Positions 51,682-61,104 of a DNA stretch of 64,000 nucleotides are shown piece after piece. The translations under genes and the position numbers were made by a program. The stretch spans positions 186,001-250,000 of the forward strand of contig NZ_CDPP01000005.1 of the NCBI RefSeq assembly GCF_000829905.1, written 5' to 3'. Numbering within the stretch: position 1 is the stretch's first letter; every line of letters starts with the position of its first letter. Under the pieces are notes generated by a model. The model saw nothing but the letters and a program-made list of their open reading frames with translations. It made no database searches and was not told the origin of the DNA. This DNA is from Beduini massiliensis. Lineage in GTDB: Bacteria > Bacillota_I > Bacilli_A > Erysipelotrichales > Coprobacillaceae.

Positions 51682-53661
51682 ATGGAAATATCTGATTTAT
51701 CGGTCGCAACGATTCGTTCTCTTGGTATCGACATGATCAATAAAGCCAATTCGGGACATCCTGGAATGGTCATTGGGTCGGCACCCGCTTTATATACGTT
51801 ATTTACTAAAACGTTCACTACCAATCCAAAGAATCCGGAATGGTTTAACCGTGATCGTTTTGTTTTAGCGTCTGGACATGCTTGTGCATTATTGTATAGT
51901 TTACTGCATTTATCTGGATTTGATCTGACTATGGATGATTTAAAAGCATTCAGACAATGGGAATCAAAAACACCGGGACATCCTGAATATAAAATGACAC
52001 CGGGAATTGATGCCAGTTCAGGTCCGTTAGGACAGGGAATCCCAATGGCAGTCGGAATGGCAATGGCAGAAAAAGCTTTGTCAACAAAGTTTAATAAACC
52101 TGGATATGACATCTGCGATCATTACACTTATGTGTTATGTGGAGATGGAGATATGGAAGAGGGCGTAACTTATGAAGCCTGTTCATTAGCCGGACATTAT
52201 TCATTGGGAAAATTAGTCATTATTTATGATGCCAACAAAGTGACTTTGGATGGTCCGTTGGATTTATCATTCTCTGAAAATGTGAAGAAACGTTTTGAGT
52301 CTTGTGGATTTGAAGTGTTGGAAGTAAAAGATGGAAATGATCTTAGCAGTCTTTCTAAAGCTATTAAAAAAGCGAAAAACAATATATATAAACCGACATT
52401 GATCATTAATCATACCGTGATCGGATATGGTTCTAAAAATCAAGGAACGAGCAAAGTTCATGGAAATCCTTTAGGAGCTGAAGATGGACGCAATACAAAA
52501 TTATCTTATGGTTTTGACCATGAAGATTTCTTTGTACCTGAAGAAGTGTATGCAGATTTTCATAAAAACGTAGCTAAACGCGGACTTAATAAAAACAAAA
52601 AATGGGATAAAATGCTGAAAGAATACCAAAGCGAATATCCGGAACTTTATAACGAGTTTATGATGGCAGTCAATGATGACTATGAATTGGATTATGACAG
52701 TATTTTACCAACATATGAAGTAGGGCACAGTGATGCAACACGTAATACTTCTTCTCAAGTGATCGATGCTTTTGCGAAAGAATACCATTCATTCATGGCG
52801 GGAGCAGCGGATTTATCAGGATCGACAAAATCGAATATCAGCTATGAAAAACCATTCTTACCTGGAAATTATGACGGACGAAACGTATATTATGGTATCC
52901 GTGAGTTTGCCATGGTAACGATTATGAACGGGATGACACTGCATACCGGATTAAGGGTTGCATCTGGTGCATTCATGGTATTTAGTGATTATTTAAAAGC
53001 CGGATTAAGAATGTCAACTTTAATGGGATTACCCATTATCTTAGCTTTATCTCATGACAGTATTGCTGTTGGCGAAGACGGACCAACACATCAGCCAATC
53101 GAACAAATGGCAATGCTGCGTGCAATGGTGAATATGCAGGTCATTCGTCCTTGTGATGCCAATGAAATGGCTGGGGCATGGCGTCAGGCATTAGAAACTA
53201 AAGATCGTCCAACAGCACTCCTTTTAACAAGACAAAACCTAACAACAATGGGAAATACGGGTTATGAAGGATTGCGTCATGGTGCCTATATTGTTGGAAA
53301 AGAAGAAAATCAGATGGATGCGATTATTATCGCAACAGGTTCAGAAGTCAATCTGGCAATGGAAGCTAAAAAAGAATTGCTGGCAGAGGGAATTGACGTG
53401 CGTGTTATTTCTATGCCTTCAATGGATTTGTTTGATCGACAATCAGCAGAATATAAAGAAAGTATTTTACCTAGTTCAATGAGAAAACGCTTATCTGTTG
53501 AAATGGGAGCAACTTTTGGTTGGGGAAAATATGTTGGGCTTGATGGTATCAGCATGGGGATTGATACATTTGGCGCTTCAGCACCGGCAAAAGATGTCAT
53601 TGCAAACTATGGTTTCACCGTAGATAAAGTAAAAGAAAACATCTATAAACTAATAAAATAA
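51682..53661 (+). CDS. tkt: Transketolase
   Basis: 659 aa, full length. Thiamine diphosphate site: 'SGHPGMVIGSAP' at the start, 'DASSGPLGQGIPMAVGMA', 'CGDGDMEEGVTYEA' (GDG...N-type cofactor motif; the late Asn is 'DANKVTLDG'), and the second domain 'FMVFSDYLKAGLRMSTLM' with 'HDSIAVGEDGPTHQPIEQ'. It moves two-carbon units in the non-oxidative pentose phosphate pathway. GGAGG precedes the ATG. The neighbours on both sides match Bacillus order ynzC-tkt-sirA-yneF. Confidence 0.96.
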   Translation: MEISDLSVATIRSLGIDMINKANSGHPGMVIGSAPALYTLFTKTFTTNPKNPEWFNRDRFVLASGHACALLYSLLHLSGFDLTMDDLKAFRQWESKTPGHPEYKMTPGIDASSGPLGQGIPMAVGMAMAEKALSTKFNKPGYDICDHYTYVLCGDGDMEEGVTYEACSLAGHYSLGKLVIIYDANKVTLDGPLDLSFSENVKKRFESCGFEVLEVKDGNDLSSLSKAIKKAKNNIYKPTLIINHTVIGYGSKNQGTSKVHGNPLGAEDGRNTKLSYGFDHEDFFVPEEVYADFHKNVAKRGLNKNKKWDKMLKEYQSEYPELYNEFMMAVNDDYELDYDSILPTYEVGHSDATRNTSSQVIDAFAKEYHSFMAGAADLSGSTKSNISYEKPFLPGNYDGRNVYYGIREFAMVTIMNGMTLHTGLRVASGAFMVFSDYLKAGLRMSTLMGLPIILALSHDSIAVGEDGPTHQPIEQMAMLRAMVNMQVIRPCDANEMAGAWRQALETKDRPTALLLTRQNLTTMGNTGYEGLRHGAYIVGKEENQMDAIIIATGSEVNLAMEAKKELLAEGIDVRVISMPSMDLFDRQSAEYKESILPSSMRKRLSVEMGATFGWGKYVGLDGISMGIDTFGASAPAKDVIANYGFTVDKVKENIYKLIK

Positions 53662-53664
53662 TAA

Positions 53665-53690
53665 AAAAGGCGATAATTCGTCTTTTTTTT
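53665..53690 (+). terminator. Terminator after tkt
   Basis: AAAAGGCGA (53665-53673) / TCGTCTTTT (53678-53686) with one G-U pair, then T run. Confidence 0.8.
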
Positions 53691-53728
53691 CGTTTTGAAT
53701 CCTCTAAAATAAGTTTGGGTGATGAAAG

Positions 53729-54085
53729 ATGGAAGAGTATTATATTTATAAACTAAATAATGAATTTCTTGTTTATGCCTATAAATATCCCAAAGCGATT
53801 CATAAAATGGCAAGAAGGAATCGTGATCTCTTTTCAAGAGGACAGCATCAGTTAGTATTCTTGGATCATCAGGAAATCGATCATATCCTAAACGAGTTCT
53901 TTAAGGACAGAAACGACTATACATATTATTTGGGCACGCACTACATAAGAAATCGTATTACAGGCGCTTCTTCTTTGATGAAAGTCTATGATCATGGCAT
54001 TTATTTGCGCTGTTCGACAAAGTTCCATATAATGAAGAATATCATTTTGCAATGTGATTCAAATTATGTTATACTAGATAAGTAA
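53729..54085 (+). CDS. sirA: SirA-like sporulation inhibitor of replication
   Basis: 118 aa, shorter than Bacillus SirA (about 148). It begins MEEYYIYKLNNEFL as SirA proteins do, and ends in a strand-rich part 'LRCSTKFHIMKNIILQCDSNYVILDK'. SirA binds DnaA domain I early in sporulation to block re-initiation. Sequence similarity is modest to my eye; the position between tkt and yneF, exactly as in Bacillus, carries much of the call. GATG lies before the ATG with a weak ribosome-binding site. Confidence 0.75.
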   Translation: MEEYYIYKLNNEFLVYAYKYPKAIHKMARRNRDLFSRGQHQLVFLDHQEIDHILNEFFKDRNDYTYYLGTHYIRNRITGASSLMKVYDHGIYLRCSTKFHIMKNIILQCDSNYVILDK

Positions 54086-54104
54086 TTTATGGAGGTGTCA
54101 ACAA

Positions 54105-54314
54105 ATGAGTGATCTATTTATCCAAATTCTTTGTGTTGTTGTTGGGCTGATTGTAGGTTTCTTTGGGGCAAGATATTATTTCAAGAAGCAGCTTCAAAAG
54201 AACCCTCCTATCAATGAAAAGATGATCCGTGCAATGTTTATGGAAATGGGAAGAAAACCAACAGAAGCACAGATCAAAAGAATCATGAAATCAATGAATT
54301 CGCAATATAAATAA
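54105..54314 (+). CDS. yneF: YneF family (UPF0154) small membrane protein
   Basis: 69 aa. One N-terminal membrane helix (about 5-25, 'FIQILCVVVGLIVGFFGARYY'), then the conserved cytosolic tail 'LQKNPPINEKMIRAMFMEMGRKPTEAQIKRIMKSM', which defines the family. Function unknown. GGAGGTG precedes the ATG, 19 bases after sirA. Confidence 0.92.
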   Translation: MSDLFIQILCVVVGLIVGFFGARYYFKKQLQKNPPINEKMIRAMFMEMGRKPTEAQIKRIMKSMNSQYK

Positions 54315-54334
54315 GAGGTTCCTCTTATTTTTTT
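54310..54334 (+). terminator. Terminator after yneF
   Basis: AATAAGAGG (54310-54318) / CCTCTTATT (54321-54329) plus T run; overlaps the stop codon. Confidence 0.88.
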
Positions 54335-54343
54335 GTTGTAAGA

Positions 54344-54979
54344 ATGATTTATTTATATATAACCCGTCATGGCATGACACAATGGAATGAAGAAGGGCGC
54401 CTGCAAGGACATGGCGACTCCCCTTTAACAACGCAAGGGATTAAAGATGCGCAAGCGTTATCGAAGCTAATGAAACATTATCCGATCGATATGATCTATT
54501 CGAGTCCATTGATGCGTGCCTATCAAACCGCTTGTCTTGTCTTCCCAAATCGGTCAATCATAAAAGATGAGCGTTTAAAAGAAATGAGTTTTGGAGATTA
54601 TGAAGGACGTTATGTAAGCGAACTGCTCGATGAAGAAGATTACGATGCCCTTTGGAATCATCCGGAAACATTTGATCGAATTCCTCATGGAGAAAGCTAT
54701 GCGGAAGTTTATGCACGACTGCATTCATTTTTAGATGAACTGTCTTCATTAAAAGAAGAGCATCATATTTTTATCGCGATTCATGGGATGTTGTATGTGA
54801 TTTTGATGAGCATTATAAAAGAGGTACCGATTAAAGAATTGACGACATTGAATCGTTCTATTATTCGCGGCGGTGCACTCACCATCGTTTCATTAGAAGA
54901 GCATAGCTATCATCTTTTAAAAGAGACCATCGATACACATTTAGATGACACAAAAACGATTTCATATACAAAAAAATAG
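54344..54979 (+). CDS. Histidine phosphatase (phosphoglycerate mutase-like)
   Basis: 211 aa. The RHG motif with the phosphorylated histidine is in 'YITRHGMTQWNEEGRLQGHGDSPLT' (residues 6-29), the acid is in 'LKEMSFGDYEGR' and the second catalytic histidine in 'IFIAIHGMLY'. Members range from 2,3-bisphosphoglycerate-independent-type sugar phosphatases to cobalamin and nucleotide phosphatases; substrate cannot be set from sequence. The start lies 10 bases after the yneF terminator and has no strong ribosome-binding site (GTAAGAATG), suggesting low expression or leaderless-type initiation. Confidence 0.88.
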   Translation: MIYLYITRHGMTQWNEEGRLQGHGDSPLTTQGIKDAQALSKLMKHYPIDMIYSSPLMRAYQTACLVFPNRSIIKDERLKEMSFGDYEGRYVSELLDEEDYDALWNHPETFDRIPHGESYAEVYARLHSFLDELSSLKEEHHIFIAIHGMLYVILMSIIKEVPIKELTTLNRSIIRGGALTIVSLEEHSYHLLKETIDTHLDDTKTISYTKK

Positions 54980-54993
54980 AGGCTCAGCCTCTA
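54970..54993 (-). terminator. Minus-strand terminator of plsY
   Basis: Palindrome TAGAGGCT-C-AGCCTCTA (54977-54993); read on the minus strand it is followed by a run of T. It overlaps the stop codons of both converging genes. Confidence 0.88.
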
Positions 54994-55596
54994 CATCCAA
55001 GTGATTTTATTTTCAGTCTTATTTCTTAACCTTGTGATATTAGCACGATGTTTATAGATCAGTAATAGAACAATAACAGCATTCACACATAGTCCCACCG
55101 GACCATAATGGAAGAATGGTGTAATCGCCATCATAACCAAGGCACAGCTGATTGAAGCTAGAGAAACATATTTCGTGATTTTGAGCACTGCTAAGAAGAA
55201 AAGTCCCACGATGGCAAAAACGATAAAGTTTGTGGCCAATATGTATCCAAAGAAAACAGATACAGCTTTCCCGCCTTTGAATTTCATGAAGACAGAATAA
55301 CAATGTCCGATAACACAAGCCAATGCAGATAAATAAATGGCATAAGGCGGTAAATCAAAGGTACCGGTTAACAATTTAGTCAATTCTACAACAACGAAAC
55401 ATTTGGAAATATCAAGGATAATGCAAATCAATCCGGCTTTTGCTCCAAGGACACGTCCGGCATTCGATCCACCCGGATTTCCTGAACCAAATTTTCGTAT
55501 GTCTGTATGATAAAAAACAATTCCAATGACTAATGCAAAGGGAATAGAACCATACAAATAAGATAAAATCATTGTGATGATCGTTTGAATATTCAT
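54991..55596 (-). CDS. plsY: Glycerol-3-phosphate acyltransferase PlsY
   Basis: 201 aa, about five membrane helices. All three PlsY motifs are visible: 'SYLYGSIPFALVIG' with 'FGSGNPGGSNAGRVLG' (motif 1), 'GHCYSVFMKFKGGKAVSVFFG' (motif 2) and 'ISCALVMMAITPFFHYG' plus 'YKHRANITRL' (motif 3). It transfers the acyl group from acyl-phosphate to glycerol-3-phosphate, the first step of phospholipid synthesis. On the minus strand GGGAGTG precedes the ATG. Divergent from parE, as is common for plsY-parE in Firmicutes. Confidence 0.95.
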   Translation of the reverse strand: MNIQTIITMILSYLYGSIPFALVIGIVFYHTDIRKFGSGNPGGSNAGRVLGAKAGLICIILDISKCFVVVELTKLLTGTFDLPPYAIYLSALACVIGHCYSVFMKFKGGKAVSVFFGYILATNFIVFAIVGLFFLAVLKITKYVSLASISCALVMMAITPFFHYGPVGLCVNAVIVLLLIYKHRANITRLRNKTENKITWM

Positions 55597-55694
55597 TTTA
55601 TCACTCCCGCAAATATTATACCGAATATATTTGAAAAATAAAAGGGTTAAGGTATAATTAACATAATGTTTCTAAAGAAAGGAAGTCATTACTG

Positions 55695-57629
55695 ATGAGT
55701 AAAAAGGTAACTAATACATATGATGATTCGAGCATTCAAATCTTAGAAGGGCTGGAAGCAGTTCGAAAAAGACCGGGGATGTATATCGGATCAACGGACG
55801 GACGAGGATTGCATCATCTCGTTTGGGAAATCGTCGATAATGCCATTGATGAAGCTTTATCTGGTTATGGTGATAAAGTCATTGTCACCATCGGTAAAGA
55901 TAACAGTATTAAAGTGGAAGACCATGGTCGTGGATACCCTGTCGGGAAACATGCCAGCGGCAGAAATACAACCGAAGTTATTTTAACGATTCTCCATGCC
56001 GGAGGGAAATTCTCAGGCGATGGCGGATATAAAACATCCGGCGGACTGCATGGCGTTGGGGCCAGTGTTGTCAATGCCTTATCAAAATGGCTGGAGATCA
56101 CCATTTGTCGCGATGGCAAAAAATATTTTCAACGTTTTGAAAATGGCGGGACTGTTATTTCCGATTTAAAAGTCATTGGAAAAAGCACGCAAACCGGATC
56201 CACTATTCAATTTATGCCGGATGATACGATCTTTTCAACCGTTGAATTCAACTATACCACGATTTCAGAAAGAATGAGAGAAAGTGCTTTTTTATTAAAA
56301 GGCATTCAAATGGAACTTTATGATGAACGTACCGGAAAATCCGATACTTTCAAATATGATAAAGGGTTAGAAGAATTTGTTGATTATATGAATGATCAAA
56401 AAAATGTACTTCATTCAATCATCAATATAGAAGGTGTCGTTAACGAGATTGAAACCGAATGTTCATTGCAGTTTACGGATAGTTATCAAGAAAATACAAT
56501 TAGTTTTGTCAATCTGGTAAGAACCAGTGACGGCGGAACCCATGAAACCGGATTTCGTACTGCCTTAACACGTGTGTTCAATGAATACGCACGAAAATAC
56601 AGCTTATTGAAAGAAAAAGATAAAAATCTTGAAGGAAATGATGTTCGTGAAGGGTTAACTGCGGTTATTTCTGTTAAGATTCCCGAACAACTGCTTCAGT
56701 TTGAAGGGCAGACAAAAGAAAAGCTGGGAACTCCGGAAGCTCGAAATGCTGTGGATTCTTTAGTGGGAGAAAAGTTAAGTTTCTTTTTAGAAGAAAATAA
56801 AGAGGTAGCGGATTTACTGGTTAAAAAGATGATTAAAGCTTCGCAAGTACGTGAAGCGGCACGTAAAGCCAGAGAAGATGCCCGTAAAGGCAAAGGCAAT
56901 AAGCAAGAAAGAATATTAAGCGGTAAATTAGCCCCTGCTCAGTCAAAAGATAAGAAGAAAAAAGAACTTTACTTAGTCGAAGGGGATTCAGCCGGTGGTT
57001 CTGCAAAACAAGGGCGTGACCGAAAATATCAGGCAATCCTGCCATTGCGAGGTAAGGTCATCAACACTGAAAAAGCAAGTATGCAGGATATTTTAAAGAA
57101 TGAAGAAATTTCAACGATCATTAATACTGTAGGTGCAGGGGTTGGACAGGACTTCGATGCTGATGATTCCAATTACGGAAAAGTGGTCATTATGACCGAT
57201 GCCGATACCGATGGGGCACATATCCAAGTGTTGCTGTTGACTTTCTTTTATCGCTATATGCGTGGCTTGATACAGGCGGGAAAAGTCTTTATAGCTTTGC
57301 CTCCGCTTTATAAAGTAGCAAGAAAAGAAGGCAAAAAGAATGTTGTTGAATATGCATGGAATGAAGAAGAATTAGAAGAAGCAAAGAAAAAAGTCGGACG
57401 TGGCTACAATGTTCAGCGCTATAAAGGGCTTGGGGAAATGAATGCGGATCAGCTATGGGAAACAACCATGAATCCGGAAACACGCACATTGATTCAAGTG
57501 ACTATCGAGGATGCTGCGATTGCCGATCGCCGTGTATCGGTGCTGATGGGGGATAAAGTAGAGCCAAGACGTGAATGGATCGAAGAGAATGTTCAATTCT
57601 CATTGGAAGATTCATTTATCCTAGACTAG
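55695..57629 (+). CDS. parE: DNA topoisomerase IV subunit B
   Basis: 644 aa. GHKL ATPase domain: 'EGLEAVRKRPGMYIGSTDGRGLHHLVWEIVDNAIDEAL' (ATP-binding Asn in VDNAIDEA), 'GRGYPVG', 'GGLHGVGASVVNALS'. The Toprim part has 'LYLVEGDSAGGSAKQGRDR' and 'MTDADTDGAHIQVLLLTFFYR'. Called ParE rather than GyrB because of the divergent plsY and following parC, and the sequence 'HASGRNTTEVILTILHAGGKF'. It relaxes and decatenates daughter chromosomes with ParC. GGAAG upstream; parC starts 16 bases after its stop. Confidence 0.93.
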   Translation: MSKKVTNTYDDSSIQILEGLEAVRKRPGMYIGSTDGRGLHHLVWEIVDNAIDEALSGYGDKVIVTIGKDNSIKVEDHGRGYPVGKHASGRNTTEVILTILHAGGKFSGDGGYKTSGGLHGVGASVVNALSKWLEITICRDGKKYFQRFENGGTVISDLKVIGKSTQTGSTIQFMPDDTIFSTVEFNYTTISERMRESAFLLKGIQMELYDERTGKSDTFKYDKGLEEFVDYMNDQKNVLHSIINIEGVVNEIETECSLQFTDSYQENTISFVNLVRTSDGGTHETGFRTALTRVFNEYARKYSLLKEKDKNLEGNDVREGLTAVISVKIPEQLLQFEGQTKEKLGTPEARNAVDSLVGEKLSFFLEENKEVADLLVKKMIKASQVREAARKAREDARKGKGNKQERILSGKLAPAQSKDKKKKELYLVEGDSAGGSAKQGRDRKYQAILPLRGKVINTEKASMQDILKNEEISTIINTVGAGVGQDFDADDSNYGKVVIMTDADTDGAHIQVLLLTFFYRYMRGLIQAGKVFIALPPLYKVARKEGKKNVVEYAWNEEELEEAKKKVGRGYNVQRYKGLGEMNADQLWETTMNPETRTLIQVTIEDAAIADRRVSVLMGDKVEPRREWIEENVQFSLEDSFILD

Positions 57630-57645
57630 AAGTGGAGATGTGATC

Positions 57646-60261
57646 ATGTCAGATAAAAAAATATTAATGCCCCTTGAAGAAATCATGGGGGAACGATTTG
57701 GACGTTACTCAAAATATATTATCCAGGATCGTGCTTTGCCGGATGTTCGTGATGGGTTAAAACCTGTTCAGCGTCGTATTTTATATGCGATGTTCAAAGA
57801 AGGAAATACCCATTTAAAACCCTATCGTAAATCAGCAAAAACAGTAGGGAATGTTATCGGGAATTACCATCCTCATGGAGACACTTCGGTTTATGATGCG
57901 ATGGTGCGATTATCCCAAGATTGGAAAATGCGTGTACCTCTAGTCGATATGCAGGGAAATAACGGATCTATTGACAATGACCCGGCAGCAGCGATGCGTT
58001 ATACGGAAGCTCGTTTATCACCGATTGCATTGGAGTTGTTGGCAGGACTGGATAAAGAAACGGTCACGATGGCACTAAACTTTGATGATACGGAATATGA
58101 ACCTACTGTATTACCGGCAAAGTATCCTAATATATTGGTGAATGGTGCTACAGGAATTTCTGCCGGATATGCTACGGATATTCCTCCGCACAATTTTGAG
58201 GAAGTAATTGATGCCACTATTTATCGCATCAAACATCCAAGCTGTAGTTTGGAAGATTTGATGCAATGGATTAAAGGTCCGGATTTTCCAACCGGAGCAA
58301 TCGTTGAAGGAAAAGAAGGGATCGTAAACGCCTTTAAAACCGGGCGCGGAAAAGTCGTGGTTCGTTCTAAAGTGGAAATTCAAGAAGAAAAGAATATGAA
58401 TGTCATTGTTGTAGATGAAATTCCTTATGAAGTCAATAAAGCGGATCTGGTACGTAAAATCGATGAAATTCGTTTAAATAAAAATATTGATGGCATTTTA
58501 GAAGTACGTGACGAATCCGATCGTACCGGACTGCGTGTCGTTGTTGAAGTGAAAAAAGATGCCAATGTGCAAAATGTGTTGAACTATCTTTATAAAAATA
58601 CGGATTTGCAGAAAAATTATAACTACAATGTGGTAGCAATCAAGAATAAACGTCCAACCTTGATGGGATTAATGGAAATATTAGATTCTTACATTGAACA
58701 TCAAATCGACGTTGTGACACGCCGCAGCATTTTTGATTTGAATAAAGCACAGACTCGTCAGCATATTATCGATGGGTTGATTAAAGCTATTTCAATCTTA
58801 GATGACGTGGTGAAAACCATTCGTGCTTCTAAAGATAAAGGGGATGCGAAGCATAACTTAATAGAAAAATATGAATTTACGGAAAAACAAGCAGAAGCTA
58901 TTGTAATGTTGCAATTATATCGTTTAACCAATACCGATATTGTTGCCTTGCAAAAAGAACACGATGAAATTGAAGCGCTGATTATTGAGCTTAATAAAAT
59001 TCTTGATGACCCAAAAGAATTGAGACGTGTGATCATCAGCGAGTTAAAAGAGACAAAATCAAAATATAAAGTACCGCGTCTGACCGTTATTTTAGATCAA
59101 ATAAAAGATATTACAATCAATAAAGAAGATCTGATTATTCCTGAAGATATCTATATTACGGTGACCCGAGACGGTTATGTAAAACGCATTTCGCCACGTT
59201 CATATAAAGCGAGCGAAAAGACTGTCTTTGGTAAAAAGGATGAGGATGTATTGGTGAATGTGTTTGCGGCTAATACAGTTGATAAATTACTGCTGTTTAC
59301 CAATAAAGGAAATTATCTGTACGTTCCCATTCATGAATTAGAAGAATTTAAGTGGAAAGATGTCGGAAAACATATCAGCTATATGATCAAAGTCAACAAT
59401 GATGAAAAAATCATTAAGAGTGTATTAGTGAAATCATTTGATCTTCCTTGTTACATTTGTTTAGCTAGCGCCAATGGACAAGTAAAACGCACCGCTTTAA
59501 GAGAATTTGAAGTGACCCGTTATTCTAAACCAATCAAGTGTATGAACCTGAAAGGGGAAGACGAATTGGTGGATGTAGCATTATCTACCGGAGAAGAAGG
59601 ACTGATTCTTGTTTCTGAAAAGGGGTATGCAGCTTTGTATAGTGAAGAACTAATCAGTGTCTTAGGTATAAAAGCAGCGGGGATTAAAGGAATTAATGTC
59701 GCTGGGGACCGTGTGGTGGGTATCAGTGCCTTCCTTCCAACGTCAAAAGATTGCTTGATTCTTTTGAGTGAAAAAGGATATATTAAAAAGATTCGTTTGT
59801 TGGATATCCCGGCGTCAAATCGAACCAGCCGAGGTGTATTGATCGTGAAAAAAGTAAAATCAAATGAACAGCGAATTGTTTCGGCGTTTACTGTAAATGA
59901 TCAGCAATCATTGCATATTATTGATAATGCCTTTGTGCATCATTCATTTGAAGCAAAACATTTTAATACAACTACGATTGATACTCGTTTTGCCTCAATG
60001 GTTGAGGGTGTTGACAACATTCTGATGGGACTGTTAGATGATGTTATTATTGCTAAAAAGGGTGAAACAGAAATAAAACCTAAAACAGAAAAGAAGGTTA
60101 TTCGTCTAGATGAACCGAATTTGTTTGATGCTGCCGCGGAAATGCCCGTTAAAGAGAAAAAAGAATCAATCGAATTACCGGAAGTACATTTCTATGATGA
60201 AGACAAGCCAAAGAAGTTTAAAAAGCTGACGATTGATGATGTTTTAAGTGAAGATGAATAA
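57646..60261 (+). CDS. parC: DNA topoisomerase IV subunit A
   Basis: 871 aa from ATG 57646 (GGAG 57634-57637; the GTG at 57640 is too close). Breakage-reunion domain: 'DGLKPVQRRILYAMFKEG', 'GNVIGNYHPHGDTSVYDAMVRLSQDW' and the catalytic tyrosine in 'AAAMRYTEARLS'. C-terminal beta-pinwheel from about 510 onward, then a long acidic/basic tail (about 800-871, 'EKKVIRLDEPNLFDAAAEMPVKEKKESIEL') beyond the usual ParC end. The quinolone-region positions hold Thr and Asp, both natural variants, so no resistance is inferred. Co-transcribed with parE; its terminator lies in the convergent sigK. Confidence 0.93.
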   Translation: MSDKKILMPLEEIMGERFGRYSKYIIQDRALPDVRDGLKPVQRRILYAMFKEGNTHLKPYRKSAKTVGNVIGNYHPHGDTSVYDAMVRLSQDWKMRVPLVDMQGNNGSIDNDPAAAMRYTEARLSPIALELLAGLDKETVTMALNFDDTEYEPTVLPAKYPNILVNGATGISAGYATDIPPHNFEEVIDATIYRIKHPSCSLEDLMQWIKGPDFPTGAIVEGKEGIVNAFKTGRGKVVVRSKVEIQEEKNMNVIVVDEIPYEVNKADLVRKIDEIRLNKNIDGILEVRDESDRTGLRVVVEVKKDANVQNVLNYLYKNTDLQKNYNYNVVAIKNKRPTLMGLMEILDSYIEHQIDVVTRRSIFDLNKAQTRQHIIDGLIKAISILDDVVKTIRASKDKGDAKHNLIEKYEFTEKQAEAIVMLQLYRLTNTDIVALQKEHDEIEALIIELNKILDDPKELRRVIISELKETKSKYKVPRLTVILDQIKDITINKEDLIIPEDIYITVTRDGYVKRISPRSYKASEKTVFGKKDEDVLVNVFAANTVDKLLLFTNKGNYLYVPIHELEEFKWKDVGKHISYMIKVNNDEKIIKSVLVKSFDLPCYICLASANGQVKRTALREFEVTRYSKPIKCMNLKGEDELVDVALSTGEEGLILVSEKGYAALYSEELISVLGIKAAGIKGINVAGDRVVGISAFLPTSKDCLILLSEKGYIKKIRLLDIPASNRTSRGVLIVKKVKSNEQRIVSAFTVNDQQSLHIIDNAFVHHSFEAKHFNTTTIDTRFASMVEGVDNILMGLLDDVIIAKKGETEIKPKTEKKVIRLDEPNLFDAAAEMPVKEKKESIELPEVHFYDEDKPKKFKKLTIDDVLSEDE

Positions 60262-60287
60262 AAGGAATCTCAGGGATTCCTTTTTTT
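60262..60287 (+). terminator. Terminator of parE-parC inside the 3' end of sigK
   Basis: AAGGAATC (60262-60269) / GATTCCTT (60275-60282) plus T run. The sigK stop codon (60270-60272) is the loop, and the T run encodes the Lys-rich tail of SigK on the other strand. Confidence 0.88.
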
Positions 60288-60977
60288 CTTTTCTTCTTCG
60301 TCTTCAATGAAACATTTTAATAATTTCGTTAAAGCCCTTTTTTCAATGCGTGATACATAAGAACGGGATATTTTATAATGTTTGGCAATTTCTTTTTGAG
60401 TGAGTGCTTTTTTTAAATTTAATCCGTAACGCAGTTCAATGATTTCACGTTCACGCTCACTTAAGATATCTAAATAACCAAGCAGCTGCTTGATTTGATC
60501 GTTCAAGTGAATCGTGTCGATAATTTCCGGCTGCACCATCGGAATAACATCAATCAAAGCAATTTCACCATCATCTTTATCCTTACCGATTGCTTCATTC
60601 ATAGAAACGTCCAAGCGAGTCTTTTTGTTGTAACGTAAAAACATCAGAATTTCATTTTCAATGCAGCGGGAAGCATAGGTTGCCAGCTTTGTTTGATGAT
60701 GGTTAGAATAAGAATCGACGGCCTTAATCAAACCGATAGTTCCGATACTGATCAGGTCCTCTTGCAATACATTTGAACTCTCATATTTTTTAGCAATATG
60801 GGCTACAAGACGTAAGTTATGCTCAATAAGTTTATCACGAGCGTTACGATCTCCTAAAATCCATTGCTCAATGTATTTTTCTTCTTCATCTTTGCTTAAT
60901 GGGTTTAAGAAAATATTCGTTTTAATATAACCTAGAAAAAGCGGGTTTTGCAACAAAAGCATAATATAATACAACAT
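60270..60977 (-). CDS. sigK: Sporulation sigma factor SigK precursor
   Basis: 235 aa from the minus-strand ATG at 60977 (AGAGGTG 8 bases before); a 10-codon longer frame has no ribosome-binding site. The first about 20 residues are hydrophobic (MLYYIMLLLQNPLFLGYI), matching the membrane-bound pro-sequence cleaved by SpoIVFB. Region 2: 'RDKLIEHNLRLVAHIAKKY', 'EDLISIGTIGLIKAVDSY', 'KLATYASRCIENEILMFLR'. Region 4: 'LSEREREIIELRYGLNLKKALTQKEIAKHYKISRSYVSRIEKRAL'. It directs late mother-cell genes such as dpaA-dpaB. The gene is continuous, with no skin element. Convergent with parC, divergent from yqeH. Confidence 0.92.
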   Translation of the reverse strand: MLYYIMLLLQNPLFLGYIKTNIFLNPLSKDEEEKYIEQWILGDRNARDKLIEHNLRLVAHIAKKYESSNVLQEDLISIGTIGLIKAVDSYSNHHQTKLATYASRCIENEILMFLRYNKKTRLDVSMNEAIGKDKDDGEIALIDVIPMVQPEIIDTIHLNDQIKQLLGYLDILSEREREIIELRYGLNLKKALTQKEIAKHYKISRSYVSRIEKRALTKLLKCFIEDEEEKKKRNP

Positions 60978-60989
60978 ATTTCGAACACC

Positions 60990-61018
60990 TCTATAAAAGA
61001 TATTCAAAAATCTGTCAA
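60990..61018 (-). promoter_or_regulatory. Sigma-A-like promoter immediately before sigK
   Basis: Minus strand TTGACA (61018-61013), 17-base spacer, TATAGA (60995-60990). Transcription would start only about 6 bases before the sigK ATG and cut off the ribosome-binding site, which overlaps the -10 box. Either chance or a near-leaderless message. Confidence 0.4.
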
Positions 61019-61104
61019 AAAGAATAAATAATCATGAATTTCTTTATTTTACTGACAAAATAGTGTACAATAAAGTGTAAAACCAAGAGCGAAAGGAGAG
61101 TTCT

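Noticed and set aside
57870-57960. Thr and Asp at the quinolone-determining positions of ParC
   Set aside because: Both residues are seen as natural variants in susceptible Firmicutes; sequence alone does not support resistance.
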